From assembly GCA_010093605.1 (NCBI GenBank), contig MU004181.1:1116001-1180000 (forward strand): a stretch of 64,000 nucleotides of DNA. Direction: 5' to 3'. Every line of letters begins with the position of its first letter. The first letter of the stretch is position 1. This document shows, one piece after another, positions 46,148 to 57,046 of the stretch. Position numbers and translations under genes: made by a program. Origin of the DNA: Lophium mytilinum (Eukaryota; Ascomycota; Dothideomycetes; Mytilinidiales; Mytilinidiaceae). Under the pieces are notes generated by a model. The model worked only from the letters and a program-made list of their open reading frames with translations. It did not search any database and was not told the origin of the DNA.

Positions 46148-48254
46148 CTAAAGAACGGTTTTAGCGGCTTGTTCTCGGCGCATCATCGTGTCCCAATATA
46201 GGTGGTACTTACTGCTCGCCAACCACTTCTTCACTGTCCGAATTTCCCACAAATGGGCTTCTCGAATGAATTGCGGCTCTGCTGTAATGTTTTTGATTCC
46301 ATAGGAATCCCAGTGATGGCCTCCAGGCATGATGAGATACTCTGGGTGAAGGTCCGACGATATCCGGGGCGGCGCATCGTTGGAATGATAGCACACATCT
46401 AACCACACATCCGAATCTAGCATCGAGGTCAGCTCCGTCCCAACACACGTCGATCGTTCGACTTACTGCCATCGATAAAGGCGAGGCGATCAGCTTTGAA
46501 GTTGAAGCCGCCATAATGATTATAATAATCTAGATTTGGGGTGGGTGGGATCGAGTTGAATTTGCCGTGGGGGAAGGCCCAGGTGCACCATTCCTGACTG
46601 TGCTTTCATTAGCCCTTCATCCTTGCAGCGGTTTGGCTTTTCTATACGCACGTATAATCTACTTGGAGCACCCTCGAGATTAAAGACGGGCCGTGGGCTG
46701 GGGCAACTTGGTATGCTCCCTGTTCGGTACATGCTAGTCAAGAGTCAATCAAAGATTGAAAAGCAACAGGCTCAGCAGCTTACTTGAGTAGAGGTATGAG
46801 CGGGCGGCTGAATTTGTGACATCTGCGTAGAAAGTTTCTGATAGAACAATCAGCAAGGCCCAAGAATATGCATTTGGCTCGATTTACCATTCTGAGTGCT
46901 GAAGCAGCCTGGATCCGTGCTATCAATCCTCCCGCTCAGGCATAGAGGAACAATGACCTTTTTCACATAGTCCGCATACTTTCCAAGATCAGTCCACGGT
47001 TCTCCGCCAGTGTAGGGCGCTAGTTTGTAGTCAACAGATGTGATGCTCTCCGGTGCATCAATGTTGGTGACATTGGAGCAGAAGTTCCAGAAATCGTCGG
47101 AGCTATATGCCGGGTACCATATAAGCTCCTGCCATGTTCCTGTTGGATAGTTCATTGGACCACCGACTGACATCGCGATTAGAAATTGAACGTTTGGGAA
47201 GCAATCTGGAATACGTACTGGGAAACGCGATGGTCATCGCGAAATCGCGGATATCTGTTAGATCTCCTAAGCCAAAGATTTCTTTCAGTTCTTGGATTGC
47301 TTTAGTGTTCTTGGCTTGAACTAGCTGGTCCATTTTGTCGATAATCCCGTTGATGCTCGCAATACAATCGGATGGCCCGAACTTCTGAATCGGGTCGTAC
47401 CTAGACAATGATACTTAATCGCGATATAGTCACGGCTAGGGAGACGAGCTTCCGACTTACCACTGTGGATAGGCAAGCACAGCATGGATGACCCCAGAGC
47501 TTGCAATGCCTCCATAGAGTACATCTCCATGAGCTTTGATGGAGAAAGCAGTCTGGGCACCAGCTAAGCTCCCTCCGTAAAGGATCCATGGGGTATCTGG
47601 GGCAAGAAGACTGCCGTTGACTCCTGGAAAGACCGCATGTTGAGCAAAGTAAGCGTTGTCAGCAATGGCTAGTTTCGTTAGTAACACGACACATGTTATT
47701 AGACGAGATAAGCTTCTCACTCTGCTCGGTGGTGAGGTATGCGAGCTCGTCGGTCGTGCTTGTGTTGTAAGGATAGCTCTCCCCGTAGTATCGGTTTTCC
47801 AGAATCACACCTAGACCATTGGTTGCCTCCATCAGGATTTGTATGACTGGCGGTGCCATGATCAGCAGAGTTCTTCCGTAGTTGCTATAAATGAATGTCG
47901 ACGCACTTCCTGTCTCGAGGTTAGAAAACCGACTTGCGAGGTCTGTTTCTCCTCCAATGTACAAGTACACGGGGCCTCCAGGTTTATAGTAGGTCGCATC
48001 GAACACATATCGCTGCTTGAAAGTGTCTTTGGTATGTGGCTTATAGCGATCACTATGTGGATAATGGTCAATCTACGCCAATTAGGACTACACATCGAAA
48101 AAAGCTTGTAGATGAGACAAACGGGCTGATCTATCGTATGATACTCGTATGCCGCCGCTTCTTGTCGCCGAACAATTGACATGTCAACATCTTTGCGCGG
48201 TGGAAGAGCTACGGCCAGCCCAGACAAGGCCAGAAGACCTGACAAGAATCGCAT
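46148..48254 (-). CDS. Secreted S28-family serine peptidase
   Basis: Ten exons on the minus strand: 48254-48123, 48072-47907, 47846-47721, 47668-47461, 47400-47219, 47166-46888, 46837-46784, 46733-46652, 46597-46467 and 46416-46148. All are GT-AG with consistent phase, 542 residues. An N-terminal signal peptide (MRFLSGLLALSGLAVALP) is followed by a likely propeptide. The nucleophile is Ser175 in LYGGSLAGAQ; the acid is probably Asp456 (NSDVWLDVCYHS) and the base His487 or His488 in GGHHWDSYG. Other family blocks are GGPVYLYIGGET, LENRYYGES and PSLISRVLQVDYT. S28 enzymes are prolyl carboxypeptidase/DPP-II-type exopeptidases acting near proline, often at acid pH. Intron 2 is exactly 60 bases and in frame, so its retention would add 20 residues; family alignment favours removal. 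Confidence 0.92.
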
Positions 48255-49471
48255 GCTGCCAATTGGAACAAACTGAAGTAGGGAATTTTCAGAAAAGGTG
48301 TTCCAATCGTAGCGGGCAGTGAGCTTACTTATTGATGGAAATATCACTCAGAAATGCTACGACCTTCCCGTATGGGCAAGGCATTGTATTGATCTGCACC
48401 TTCCTTCTCCTCCCCTGTCAATTGCATCATGATAAGCTTGGCCGGGTATCCGGGAAGAAGCTAAGCTTTGAACAAGCTTTACAGCACGACGCGTAGCAGA
48501 TGCAAGCTGCCGCTCGTCTTCTATGGTACCTTTCCCCGCAGCTAGAGCCTAGCCATGCAACGCTGACCGCCGCAGTGTCGGTCGACGGTCCATTGTAGGA
48601 CTAATTGATTCATCAGGATATCGTGATAAAATGGGAAGAGGTTAGACTTCCGGATGACCCGCCGACGCATTTCCCGGGGTCCAGATTGCGAAGAGAGTTC
48701 GTCACGTGACTTTCTCTCGGTGAGCTCCAATTCTGCATACTTTTCCATTGTCGATGAGCTCCCAGATCTCTCATAGTAAGGTGAGAGTGTGACCACTATG
48801 TATAGAGCTACATCTGTCAGGAGGTCCTTATCTACTTCGCCAACATACCAATATGCTGAATGCTACTATTAATGGTGTGAACAGTCATGATCTCTTGTAG
48901 TCAAAGAATGCTACGCCTTTCCACTTGGTGCAAATCAGTCTTCCAGCTCCTTTCGGCCTACAGCTCGCTCGAGCAAGCTGGATGATCACTCAAGCCTGAA
49001 TGTGGCAAACACTCGAGACATGGCTGTCTAACTTTTAAGATCGCGATTACAGTGTCATTTCAGAACTCCGGGCACACTAGCTCATCGCCGTCTGAGGTGC
49101 TTCGGCGCATTATAAAACTCCGATGAGATGCAAAGACCCTAAGACCCTGAATCAGAAAGGTTTCATCCCCTTCCAGTGAGCCTTGTTGGTCACTGTTTAT
49201 GGTGCTCAACACATCATCATAATTATGGAAAAGGTGGAAAGACGACGTGCTCAGACTTTGTAGCCTAGTAAAGTTGCTCTGCCATTCATTAGCAAATGAG
49301 TCGAACGGCCCGATATATCATATGTACCTTTAAATCTTTCTGCTTCAGGTTTGCAACGCCACAACAAAAGTGGCTAGTGCAGATGAGCGAGACTCTGATG
49401 CAGCGTTGCGGTTTCTCGAGACATACTCCAAGTATGCGGCTATGTATGTACAGTGTATAACTGTTGACCCA
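48255..49471. other. Intergenic, no gene seen
   Basis: About 1.2 kb. A palindromic GTCACGTGAC lies near 48703, about 450 bases upstream of the S28 start. A short minus-strand frame at 48542-48796 has no recognisable content and is not called. Confidence 0.45.
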
Positions 49472-50269
49472 TTATACACCTATTCCCTTGAGTGAGGTTC
49501 GCCTTGAGCTTGCTGACGATGTACTCGAACCTCCAACGCTCTTTCGCCTCGGGTCGTATGTAGTCTTGGTAACTGGATCCGAAGAAGTGCTAAACCTCTT
49601 GTGGTGCTGAAGGCTGAAGTACTCTTCGGGGCTGGAGCAATCGCCAATGGGTACAGGTGTTCGCGCCCGACTCTGGACTGGACTCATCCTGATGGCTTCC
49701 GGGCTCCAGGACCGCCGTTGACTATCTCCAGTCAATGATCGTTGGTGCCTTTTCTGATGTGCGGGTAGCACGGCAGGGAGCTCTAGCCTAGAGTTCATGC
49801 CTATCCACAGCGCTTCGTCCTCGTCTTCTCCGGAGACTCTCCATCCACCCACCCCTTCAAAGTCTCTGGTAGAGCCACCGTTTCCAATCAAAGACGCAAA
49901 ACTGCCGCTTTTTATAGGGAGCTTTCGGGGGATCGTAGGGTCTTGGGAGGACGTGGAGCTTTGTCCAGTGTTTCGTCGAGTGCGTTGACGGCTTGGGCTC
50001 GTTTGGCCGGACGATTCGCGCGTTGGTGGCTTGTGTACCATGGATGATGTCTGCACAAACAGCCAGCTCTGTACCAGTGCAACGCCGAGCTCTAAGTAAA
50101 CAACAGAGGCTCGGATAAGCAGTGCAGAGAAGGCGATGGAGGTGGTGAAGACAGCGAAGGTTGCGAGAGGTATCGATACTAGGAGCAAGAGGGGCGGACC
50201 GAGCAGATAGAGCGGATTGAACATGACTTCAGCTCGCGAAAGAGAGAAGCGAGATAGATTGACTGTCAT
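49472..50269 (-). CDS. Conserved two-helix membrane protein of unknown function
   Basis: This intronless gene encodes 265 residues. Two adjacent hydrophobic segments lie near residues 17-42 and 44-72 (PLYLLGPPLLLLVSIPLATF; SIAFSALLIRASVVYLEL), probably a membrane hairpin. The remaining two thirds are Ser/Arg/Thr-rich and cytosolic-looking, with many RRxS and SP sites. The hairpin plus disordered tail pattern recurs in filamentous ascomycetes, but I know no function. It is divergent from the gene at 50804. Confidence 0.75.
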   Translation of the reverse strand: MTVNLSRFSLSRAEVMFNPLYLLGPPLLLLVSIPLATFAVFTTSIAFSALLIRASVVYLELGVALVQSWLFVQTSSMVHKPPTRESSGQTSPSRQRTRRNTGQSSTSSQDPTIPRKLPIKSGSFASLIGNGGSTRDFEGVGGWRVSGEDEDEALWIGMNSRLELPAVLPAHQKRHQRSLTGDSQRRSWSPEAIRMSPVQSRARTPVPIGDCSSPEEYFSLQHHKRFSTSSDPVTKTTYDPRRKSVGGSSTSSASSRRTSLKGIGV

Positions 50270-50803
50270 CCTTGAGGATGAAGAGGAAATGCGGAGAAGA
50301 ACATGGTGTGGGGCAAGAGGTCGGGACGGTCAGCCGTTTGCATGTGAAACCTAAAACTAGGGCTCCTGCCAAGGCACTCCTGTCAGCCACCATCAACCTT
50401 GCCACCTTGATTCAACCTCCTCTCCTCTGTAATACACACTCATCGTCTCTATACAACAACTAAAGGCTATGAGTATCGGTGCTGGAATCACTTCTCGTCG
50501 TAGACCATGGCTCCGAGGGAGTTCTTTGATGCGTTTGTCACTATATTATCACATTTGCCTTTGTGCTTCCTTTCAACAACGGCTATTGAATGGACCATAC
50601 ATCAAAGAATTCTGAGGCCCTCTATTGTTGTCTTTGTCTCATCAGGCCTTGTTATAAGTATACGTCAGCAATACTCTCATGAGTTAGATATATGGCAAGA
50701 ATGCACGCATCGTAACCCCATCTATCCATCTCGTTTCCAATTACAGTTTAGCACGCTCCTGTAAACCATTTCCAGATCTTTTCTCCTCAATACCTATTTC
50801 CAA
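50270..50803. promoter_or_regulatory. Divergent promoter region
   Basis: These 534 bases lie between the divergent two-helix membrane protein gene and the 204-residue gene. No recognised element is seen. Confidence 0.4.
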
Positions 50804-51418
50804 ATGGACCCTACTACTACGAATGGTGGTTTTGCTGCCCAGGCACCACCTCCCGCCTTCAACTCCGCACGCCCCCAAGCTCCTAAGAAGCTTCGCAACG
50901 ACAAGAAGCGCCCTGTTGGAAGGAAACCTGTGAACGCGAAATTCATCTCCAACGAAGAAGTTCGCGATAACATCCAAACCTTTGTTGCGGCTTGGAATAG
51001 GTTCTCCGAGGATGAGAAGACTGCTCTTCAAAAAGTATTTTCATACAATCCGAACACACTCTCTGCAAAGACACATGCATATGTCTACGGCATGCCCAAA
51101 AAGTCTCTTGCGGATAGGGTGACTAAGCCTATCGTGAAGGATTCAGCTCATGAAGCAGAGAGGGAGGCTAGAAGGGCGGCTAAAGTTGAGAAGAGGAAGA
51201 CAATTCGCGCCCAGAAGGAAGGGGCACAGGCTGTAGCTCAGCAGATTCAGGGAAATGCTCAACAAGTCTTGGCAACCGTTCAAGAGCCCATTCCCCAGGA
51301 GTCTCAGAGTCAGCAAGCCAACTACGGCTTCAACCCCGAGAATTTTAGCGTTGAAACTGTGAATAAGACTACTACTGAAACTCTGGACCAGTCCGATATA
51401 ATCGACTATGAGGACTGA
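50804..51418 (+). CDS. Basic/acidic orphan protein, 204 residues
   Basis: A single frame with ATG at 50804. The N-terminus is Pro/Ala/Lys-rich. A helical core (NEEVRDNIQTFVAAWNRFSE, then DEKTALQKVFSY) spans about residues 48-90. A Lys/Arg/Ala-rich coiled stretch and a Gln-rich segment follow, with an acidic end (DQSDIIDYED). There is no signal peptide or membrane helix. I recognise no family. Well-patterned amphipathic helices argue that it is a real protein. Confidence 0.6.
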   Translation: MDPTTTNGGFAAQAPPPAFNSARPQAPKKLRNDKKRPVGRKPVNAKFISNEEVRDNIQTFVAAWNRFSEDEKTALQKVFSYNPNTLSAKTHAYVYGMPKKSLADRVTKPIVKDSAHEAEREARRAAKVEKRKTIRAQKEGAQAVAQQIQGNAQQVLATVQEPIPQESQSQQANYGFNPENFSVETVNKTTTETLDQSDIIDYED

Positions 51419-52435
51419 TTCAGAGCCCGGTTCATCTCTCATCTGGATCTTCGATGATGCGTTAGGGCACATCAGATAGTGGCGACAAACTTCAGCGCAG
51501 ACTTGTGCTCTGTTGTTTCAATTACCAGCAAGTATCATAGGTATATGCTCTCTCTTTGACGATTCTGTATAGTAGATATCTCACCATTTTTCATTACCAA
51601 TGACATCAATAATCGAGTTTCCAGTGGTTGCTGCTCAATCTTGCACTTCTTTGATATTCTTCCTGCGTTTTGCTGATACATAACAAGTCGCTAACTACTC
51701 GAATAGTGTAACCTCCAGCTGAAGGTATTTCTGAAGTAGTACAACCTTGATGCGCGATGTTCTCTACGCTTCCCTATATGGCGTTTCCCACCTCTGGTAT
51801 GTAAACACAACCTTCGCTCTCGGTGAAGATAACAAATGAATTACATCTTTGTTGTCAAGCATCGAAGGGTTCATATCAGGAGGTTGGCGATGTATGCATT
51901 GTATATAGAAAGAAGTCGATGTAGATGGAACGGAGTGTTTGCGTGGTACTTTGGGCGGCGTAATTCTCCATTGATTACGATGAGTACTCATACACCCCTG
52001 CCAACGTCAAAGTTGCTTCAACACACTCTCCGAAAACCGAGCTTGAAGTTGGCACATTTGAATGAGGTACAAAATGATTTCTAGAGCTGCGGTTGTGGGG
52101 CCAAAGAGCTCTTTAGTGCCCTAGGCGCGTATGGCACGGGATGAGATGAGTGCGTACTCTGGCTTGGCACCGCCATGGGACGCTTCGAATTCCGAACAGT
52201 GATGTGATGTGAACATTTGGTTCTAAGCGGTGATGTCACGGGATAGAGTAACGAGATCCTGCGCAATTTGGGGAGGCGGCCACCGCTTGGGATCACTTTA
52301 TGAACGAAAGCCTGGTAAACACAGATCGACCGCAAAGGCTTCTTCTTCTTCTCTCGCTCGGTTACCACTAGTACGTCTACATCATCCGTCACTACTTCAC
52401 CTCCACCGCACCACAACCTTCGAAACACGCGCAAT
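51419..52435. other. Intergenic, no gene seen
   Basis: About 1 kb. The end before 52436 is C/T-rich and probably the promoter of the next gene. No repeat or RNA gene was recognised. Confidence 0.45.
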
Positions 52436-53170
52436 ATGGCTCCGCTGTATGCAGTCGGTGGAGCGGGCCACACGATGGAGCTTCGCTCCGATGACACTGG
52501 AGGTGATGCAACCGACCAATCGCTTCGAACAAGGTCCAGCACCATGGCCGCCATTGTTCTCATTACCGTTGCCGGCACTCTCCTTGTCTGCATCGTGTCC
52601 TACTTCGCTATTCAATACTATCGCAATCCAATGAACTTGAGTGGATTCCCGATCTTTGGCAGTCTGATCCGTCGTCGAGCTGCCCGACAGGCTGAAACTC
52701 GTACCGATGGGAGAAACGAATCGACGCAAGAACTGAACCCTAGCTGTAGGTTCTCGGGTGTTGAGGAGTATCACGAGCTTCGCGACATTCGAATCCGAGC
52801 TACCCGTCCAATGGCGCAACACCCACGCATCCAATTTCCGTCGCGCGCCTACCACCGCTTCGCTGATGATGTCGACACTCTACCGACATATTCTCCAGCC
52901 CCTTCCTACGCGTCTTCGATCCCGGGATCCCCAAGATCAGTTACCCATAGCTCATCAATGATGTCCATGGTTGTTGAAATCGACGAATCCTCGACTGTCG
53001 GCCGACGATACCATCACGATCGTACTCGAACCACGGTGACTATTCTTCCGTCGCAGCGACTAAGTCATCATATGGACGAAATCGGGCTTGTTACATCCTT
53101 GCCAACGGAGCACGGCGTTCAAGAACTAGGCACTCGCGCTCAACACGAGCGCAAGGGGAGTCAGATCTAG
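52436..53170 (+). CDS. Single-pass membrane protein of unknown function
   Basis: This intronless gene encodes 244 residues. Residues about 37-61 (MAAIVLITVAGTLLVCIVSY) form one membrane helix after a short hydrophilic N-terminus, followed by Arg-rich residues that predict a cytosolic C-terminus. The C-terminal part is Ser/Arg/His-rich and contains LPTYSPAPSY, which carries a PTYSP motif resembling a PY/WW-binding site. No enzyme motif is seen. An unrecognised family. Confidence 0.65.
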   Translation: MAPLYAVGGAGHTMELRSDDTGGDATDQSLRTRSSTMAAIVLITVAGTLLVCIVSYFAIQYYRNPMNLSGFPIFGSLIRRRAARQAETRTDGRNESTQELNPSCRFSGVEEYHELRDIRIRATRPMAQHPRIQFPSRAYHRFADDVDTLPTYSPAPSYASSIPGSPRSVTHSSSMMSMVVEIDESSTVGRRYHHDRTRTTVTILPSQRLSHHMDEIGLVTSLPTEHGVQELGTRAQHERKGSQI

Positions 53171-53410
53171 ATGCCTTGTGCCACCAAGAACCAAGATACT
53201 TGGCGCAGCTGAGGATCTGAGGATGGACCAATATATGGGGTGAAAATCATGGGTTGCTGGGAGAGGTAATGGAGGAGCATGAAATGGTGGGTTCTGTGTT
53301 ACAGCTCTAGGGTTGTAGTTTTGAACGACTTGAAGTCAGCAGCTGCTCTCTTCAAGCAATGCCAAAACTCTATATGCACCTCACTGAGGATGTTACGCCT
53401 TAGATCCTAA

Positions 53411-56291
53411 TCAATATGCCCCTAAGGAACTCCAAGGATTCTCCACAGCAAATCTGTCCTCGGAGAATCCACTGTCCTTCGATATTATCGGCAGATCCAT
53501 CATCTCCGCATAACTCAAGACGTCTTCCCCCTCAATCGCTTCACTTTCATCGTCTCTTCCACCTCCCCTGTCACCATTCTCTACCAGCTCCTGTGTCCTC
53601 GTATCCTCCCTAAGCGTCAAAACATCCTCCCACAACTCCTCACTCACCCCCCCGAAAAACACATCCGTCCACGCCACCGCCTTCAACAACTGCACAAGCG
53701 CCTCCCTCCCTGCCACCTCCCTACCCACCAACCCTAATCGCTCCACCACCTCCCCAATCCGCGCCACCCACCACGCCGCCCCGCCCCAGTGCCTCCCCAC
53801 CGTCGCGCCCACCACGAGCACCCACAGCAGCGTATGCAGATTCCGCTCCGCCTCCCACACCGCCACGACATCGACGCCCTCGCGGCCGACCGCCGCCCTC
53901 AACCGCGCCAGCAGGATATCAAACACCTTTGCACGCACCGGCACATCGCGCAGCGCAGCATAGAGGAAGATCTGGCCGGCCGCAATAAGCGCCTCGACCA
54001 CGCTCGCGGCGTCGGCGACCGCGGCGTCGTCATCAGCCGCGTCCCACTTGCCGTCGCGGCGCGCGCGGTCAGGGACCAGAAAGTCCGGGGAGCGGTCGGG
54101 CATGGAGAGGAGGGCGTACTCGGCTTCGTAGAGCATGTTTGCGAGGGGTAGTTTGGCGACGCGGGGGCCCCAGGCGGCCGACGTGGCAAGGCCGAGGCGG
54201 TGCAGGCGGTAGAACCAGTTGAAGCAGTCGACGCCGGCTGTGGAGAGGTTTAGGAGGCTGGTTGGGGAAGAGCAGGCGGCTTCGGCGAGGAGGTCTTCGG
54301 GGAGAGAGGGGGTTGGCGAGTCGGGTTGGCGGTAGGGGAAGTTTGGGGGAGTGCGGAAGACGGTGGAGGAGTGGAAGTCGACCCTGTGGGTGAGTTAGTA
54401 GGAGTTTTGGTGGGTTCAATCGGTTCTCGAAGACTGTGTGCAGACTTCAGGTGGTGGTTTAGATGCTGTGTGCAACGCGGCTGCTGGAGTAGGGGGTCGG
54501 CAGAAAAGTCCTGGGAACGAGGCAGAGCTACTTTTTCGAGACTCAAAGCCACAAGTGCCATCAAGATTCCCAGCCAACGGAGACGCAAGAGACACACTAT
54601 TGGGGATAGAGCATATGATAGGGACTCGGGGGCTGCAGGTTCAGGAGAGTCCGGACGGGGCGAAAAAGCGCGGCATAAACGCCACACCTACCAGACAAGG
54701 CCCCTCATCAGTCCGTCGTTGTGCGAGAAGGCCTCTAGCCCCCCACGCGCGGCAATCATTCTCTTCAGCGCGGTAATGTGCAGCTGGGCTGCATCGTATG
54801 CCCCGTATAGATTCTTGACTGCATGAGCTATCATCCAAACATATGGGTCCCCGTCACACCCTCAAGCAGGGGGGATTTGTAAGACATACTTCGAAACTGG
54901 CGATGGTGGCCACGGCGCCCACCACCTCATCTGATATTCCTTCCTCCTGAGAGTTAAGCTTAGCATTGATGCCCTTTATTGCCTCATGTTTATGTCTGAG
55001 CGCTTCAATTCGAAAAGTGATGCCTTCAGTGGTAAGATCATTGTATAACGCGACTGATGCCAGTGTGGAGTGAAGCATGGTTGCGTCTCGCGAAATGAAC
55101 GGCCACCAAGTGTTCCTCGCATTAACAGCTATCGAGTTAATCCTGAAATTTGTCTTGTCTGGTAAAAGAAGTGTTAGCCAATCATTGCCCAAGAGGGTAC
55201 AGAATTAGACCATAAGCCTGGACTCGTAGATATTACTGCTTGACTGCCGCTTTTGAAGCTAGAAAACCCCGCCAGTAGCAGCCCGTTGCCAGAACGCGAG
55301 TCAACTTAGAGGCAGTCTCGTTCTCACCGGTTGAAACTTGACATCGAGCCTAGATTACCAAAACCCTATGGGGCACCCTTGATAGTGGCAGACATGTGTG
55401 TACAGGCTGATAAACTGTCACTGTACTTCCAAATACATAAGGTACACCAATGTTCAGGGGACAAGGCATTTTCGTACAGAGACAGGTCACAAGTAAGCCA
55501 CAAGAATGGGCACACTCGTCTGCCTCTGCTAGGGGCACCACCATGGGATTTCGAAAAGCCAGGCCCGATGTCAAGTTCCAAGCAGTGGGTACGAGACTGA
55601 CTCTACACTGAGTTGCCGCTCACAAGCTATGGTATTGCTTGCAATGGCGTTGCGTGAGCAGGATTAGAGTCAAGCAGTGATAAACCTAGTGCCCAAACCC
55701 ATGATCTAGTACTGCCAGCGTCCAAGAATAGGAACACTCACAAAGCGTGAACAATAACTGGATCTTCGAACTGCCTGGAATAGGTAAACAATCGAAAGGG
55801 TCAGAGCGATGGGCGTTTGGGTTCCTCCGAGGAGGCGTATTGATTGGAGGTACGATGACTGCACCATCACCATAGCTCAGCAACCCTGGTCTCTTGGAGA
55901 TAGTTCGTGTATTTGATTGCTTCGCCTCGGTACATGGGTCGGTGGTTCCTGCATTCTGCTTGGATGCTCTCCTCTTGGGGGCACTCCTGGGCTGCTTCTC
56001 AGGGGGGGCTACTTGGCCAGGTTTCGGGAGCCTGAAACGGCCTTTCAAATTGCTGCCAGCTTGAACTGTTGAAGATGAGTTAATAGCGGAAATTGGAATC
56101 TTCGTGTTGGTGTTTTTGTCATTGAAGAAGTTCCGCATCACTACTCGGCGAATCGTAGCCCTCGAAGCGCCATCGGGCTGGTGATGCTGGCCAGTCGTGA
56201 CAAAGAACTCATATTCTCGGACGTCCGGTGCCCCTACGTCTGCATTGTGCGGTGCCAATGGAGACTGGTGAACGTTATTCGACTCGGGCAT
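53411..56291 (-). CDS. Fungal_trans_2-type regulator lacking a zinc cluster
   Basis: Four exons on the minus strand: 56291-55742, 55158-54890, 54813-54692 and 54383-53411, in phase, 637 residues. The N-terminus has the block EYEFFVTTGQHHQPDGASRA and IRRVVMRNFFNDKN, known from a group of Fungal_trans_2 (PF11951-like) proteins. The regulatory-domain blocks INSIAVNARNTWWPFISRDA, MLHSTLASVALYNDL and NLRGAYDAAQ-like NLYGAYDAAQLHITALKRMI follow. No Cys6 zinc cluster is present, so DNA binding by itself is doubtful. The first intron is 583 bases, unusually long here, and contains a foldback element. Splicing it gives SKIQLLFTL-Y-KTNFRIN, which may be a few residues shorter than relatives at that point. 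Introns 2 and 3 are ordinary to long (76 and 308 bases). Confidence 0.8.
55298..55614. mobile_element. Imperfect foldback (inverted-repeat) element in intron 1
   Basis: Left arm 55298-55426 and right arm 55474-55614 are imperfect reverse complements, separated by 47 bases. Matching blocks include GTCTCG, AACTTGACATCG, GGCAGAC and CTGTAC in the same order. Many differences are transitions (for example ATCGAGCCTAG against ATCGGGCCTGG), as expected of repeat-induced point mutation or old decay. The hexamer GTTGCC flanks it at 55285-55290 and 55612-55617, a weak candidate target duplication. No open frame is present; it looks like a decayed MITE or hairpin inside an intron. Confidence 0.65.
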
Positions 56292-57046
56292 TTTCGTGTT
56301 CGATTCGAGGATATTTACTGATCAGTGGCCAAACCGAGACTCTCCCTTAAGCCCAGATTGGTGACCTTCTTTCCCTACCAAACAGACAAAGCTTAACGTG
56401 CAGGAGAGATTCTTAGGGACTCGTCTTTCGATAAGTAATTGCCCAAAGGCGTTTGTTGTATTATTCGTAGACAAAATTGCCGTTAACAGGCAGTGGTCTA
56501 ACCTCGAAAAGCCTTTGATGTGTAAGCTGAGGCTTGCAGGGATCTTCGGATGCATGGTGGGGGCGATGGTGCTCACCTATATAGAACTGGCGGTCGCCAG
56601 AAAATCGTATCGTATTCGACAGTCTCCGAAGCGATTAGACCTAATCTGCATGAGTACGACTGACACCCGATCGGTTCGATTTCAAGAGCTTGGTATGACT
56701 GCTGTGTTGGATTGATGTTCCGAAAGACGACTAGAGCTGGTCCATGAAGGATAGAGCTGCACCTATATTGTTGATCGTTAGTTGGTCTGCTGTTGCGGGG
56801 TGCTTTGTTCGCGACTCTCGGGGATTCTAGACGCGAGCAAGTGGTGATTAGAGAGCCGCACTACATTGGCTATCTAGGGTACGCGAAGGAGTTCCCGCTT
56901 CGTAAGCGCAGTAGACGACGCCACCGAGTGAATTAACGGACTGGAATGTGACAGAGTTTCATTCCATAGGTATCTATTCCTAGTACTCCCGAGCGCCTTA
57001 CCGTTAACACCGGACCCATTCTACCTCAAGAGCCGACCCTGTAACG
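56292..57046. other. Intergenic, no gene seen
   Basis: 755 bases between the minus-strand regulator start and the end of the glutaminyl-tRNA synthetase gene. No coding-like frame or repeat was recognised. Confidence 0.45.

Noticed and set aside
48255-48347. Longer N-terminus for the S28 peptidase from upstream in-frame sequence
   Set aside because: The ATG at 48254 opens directly into a signal peptide; the upstream extension would bury it and is not coding-like.
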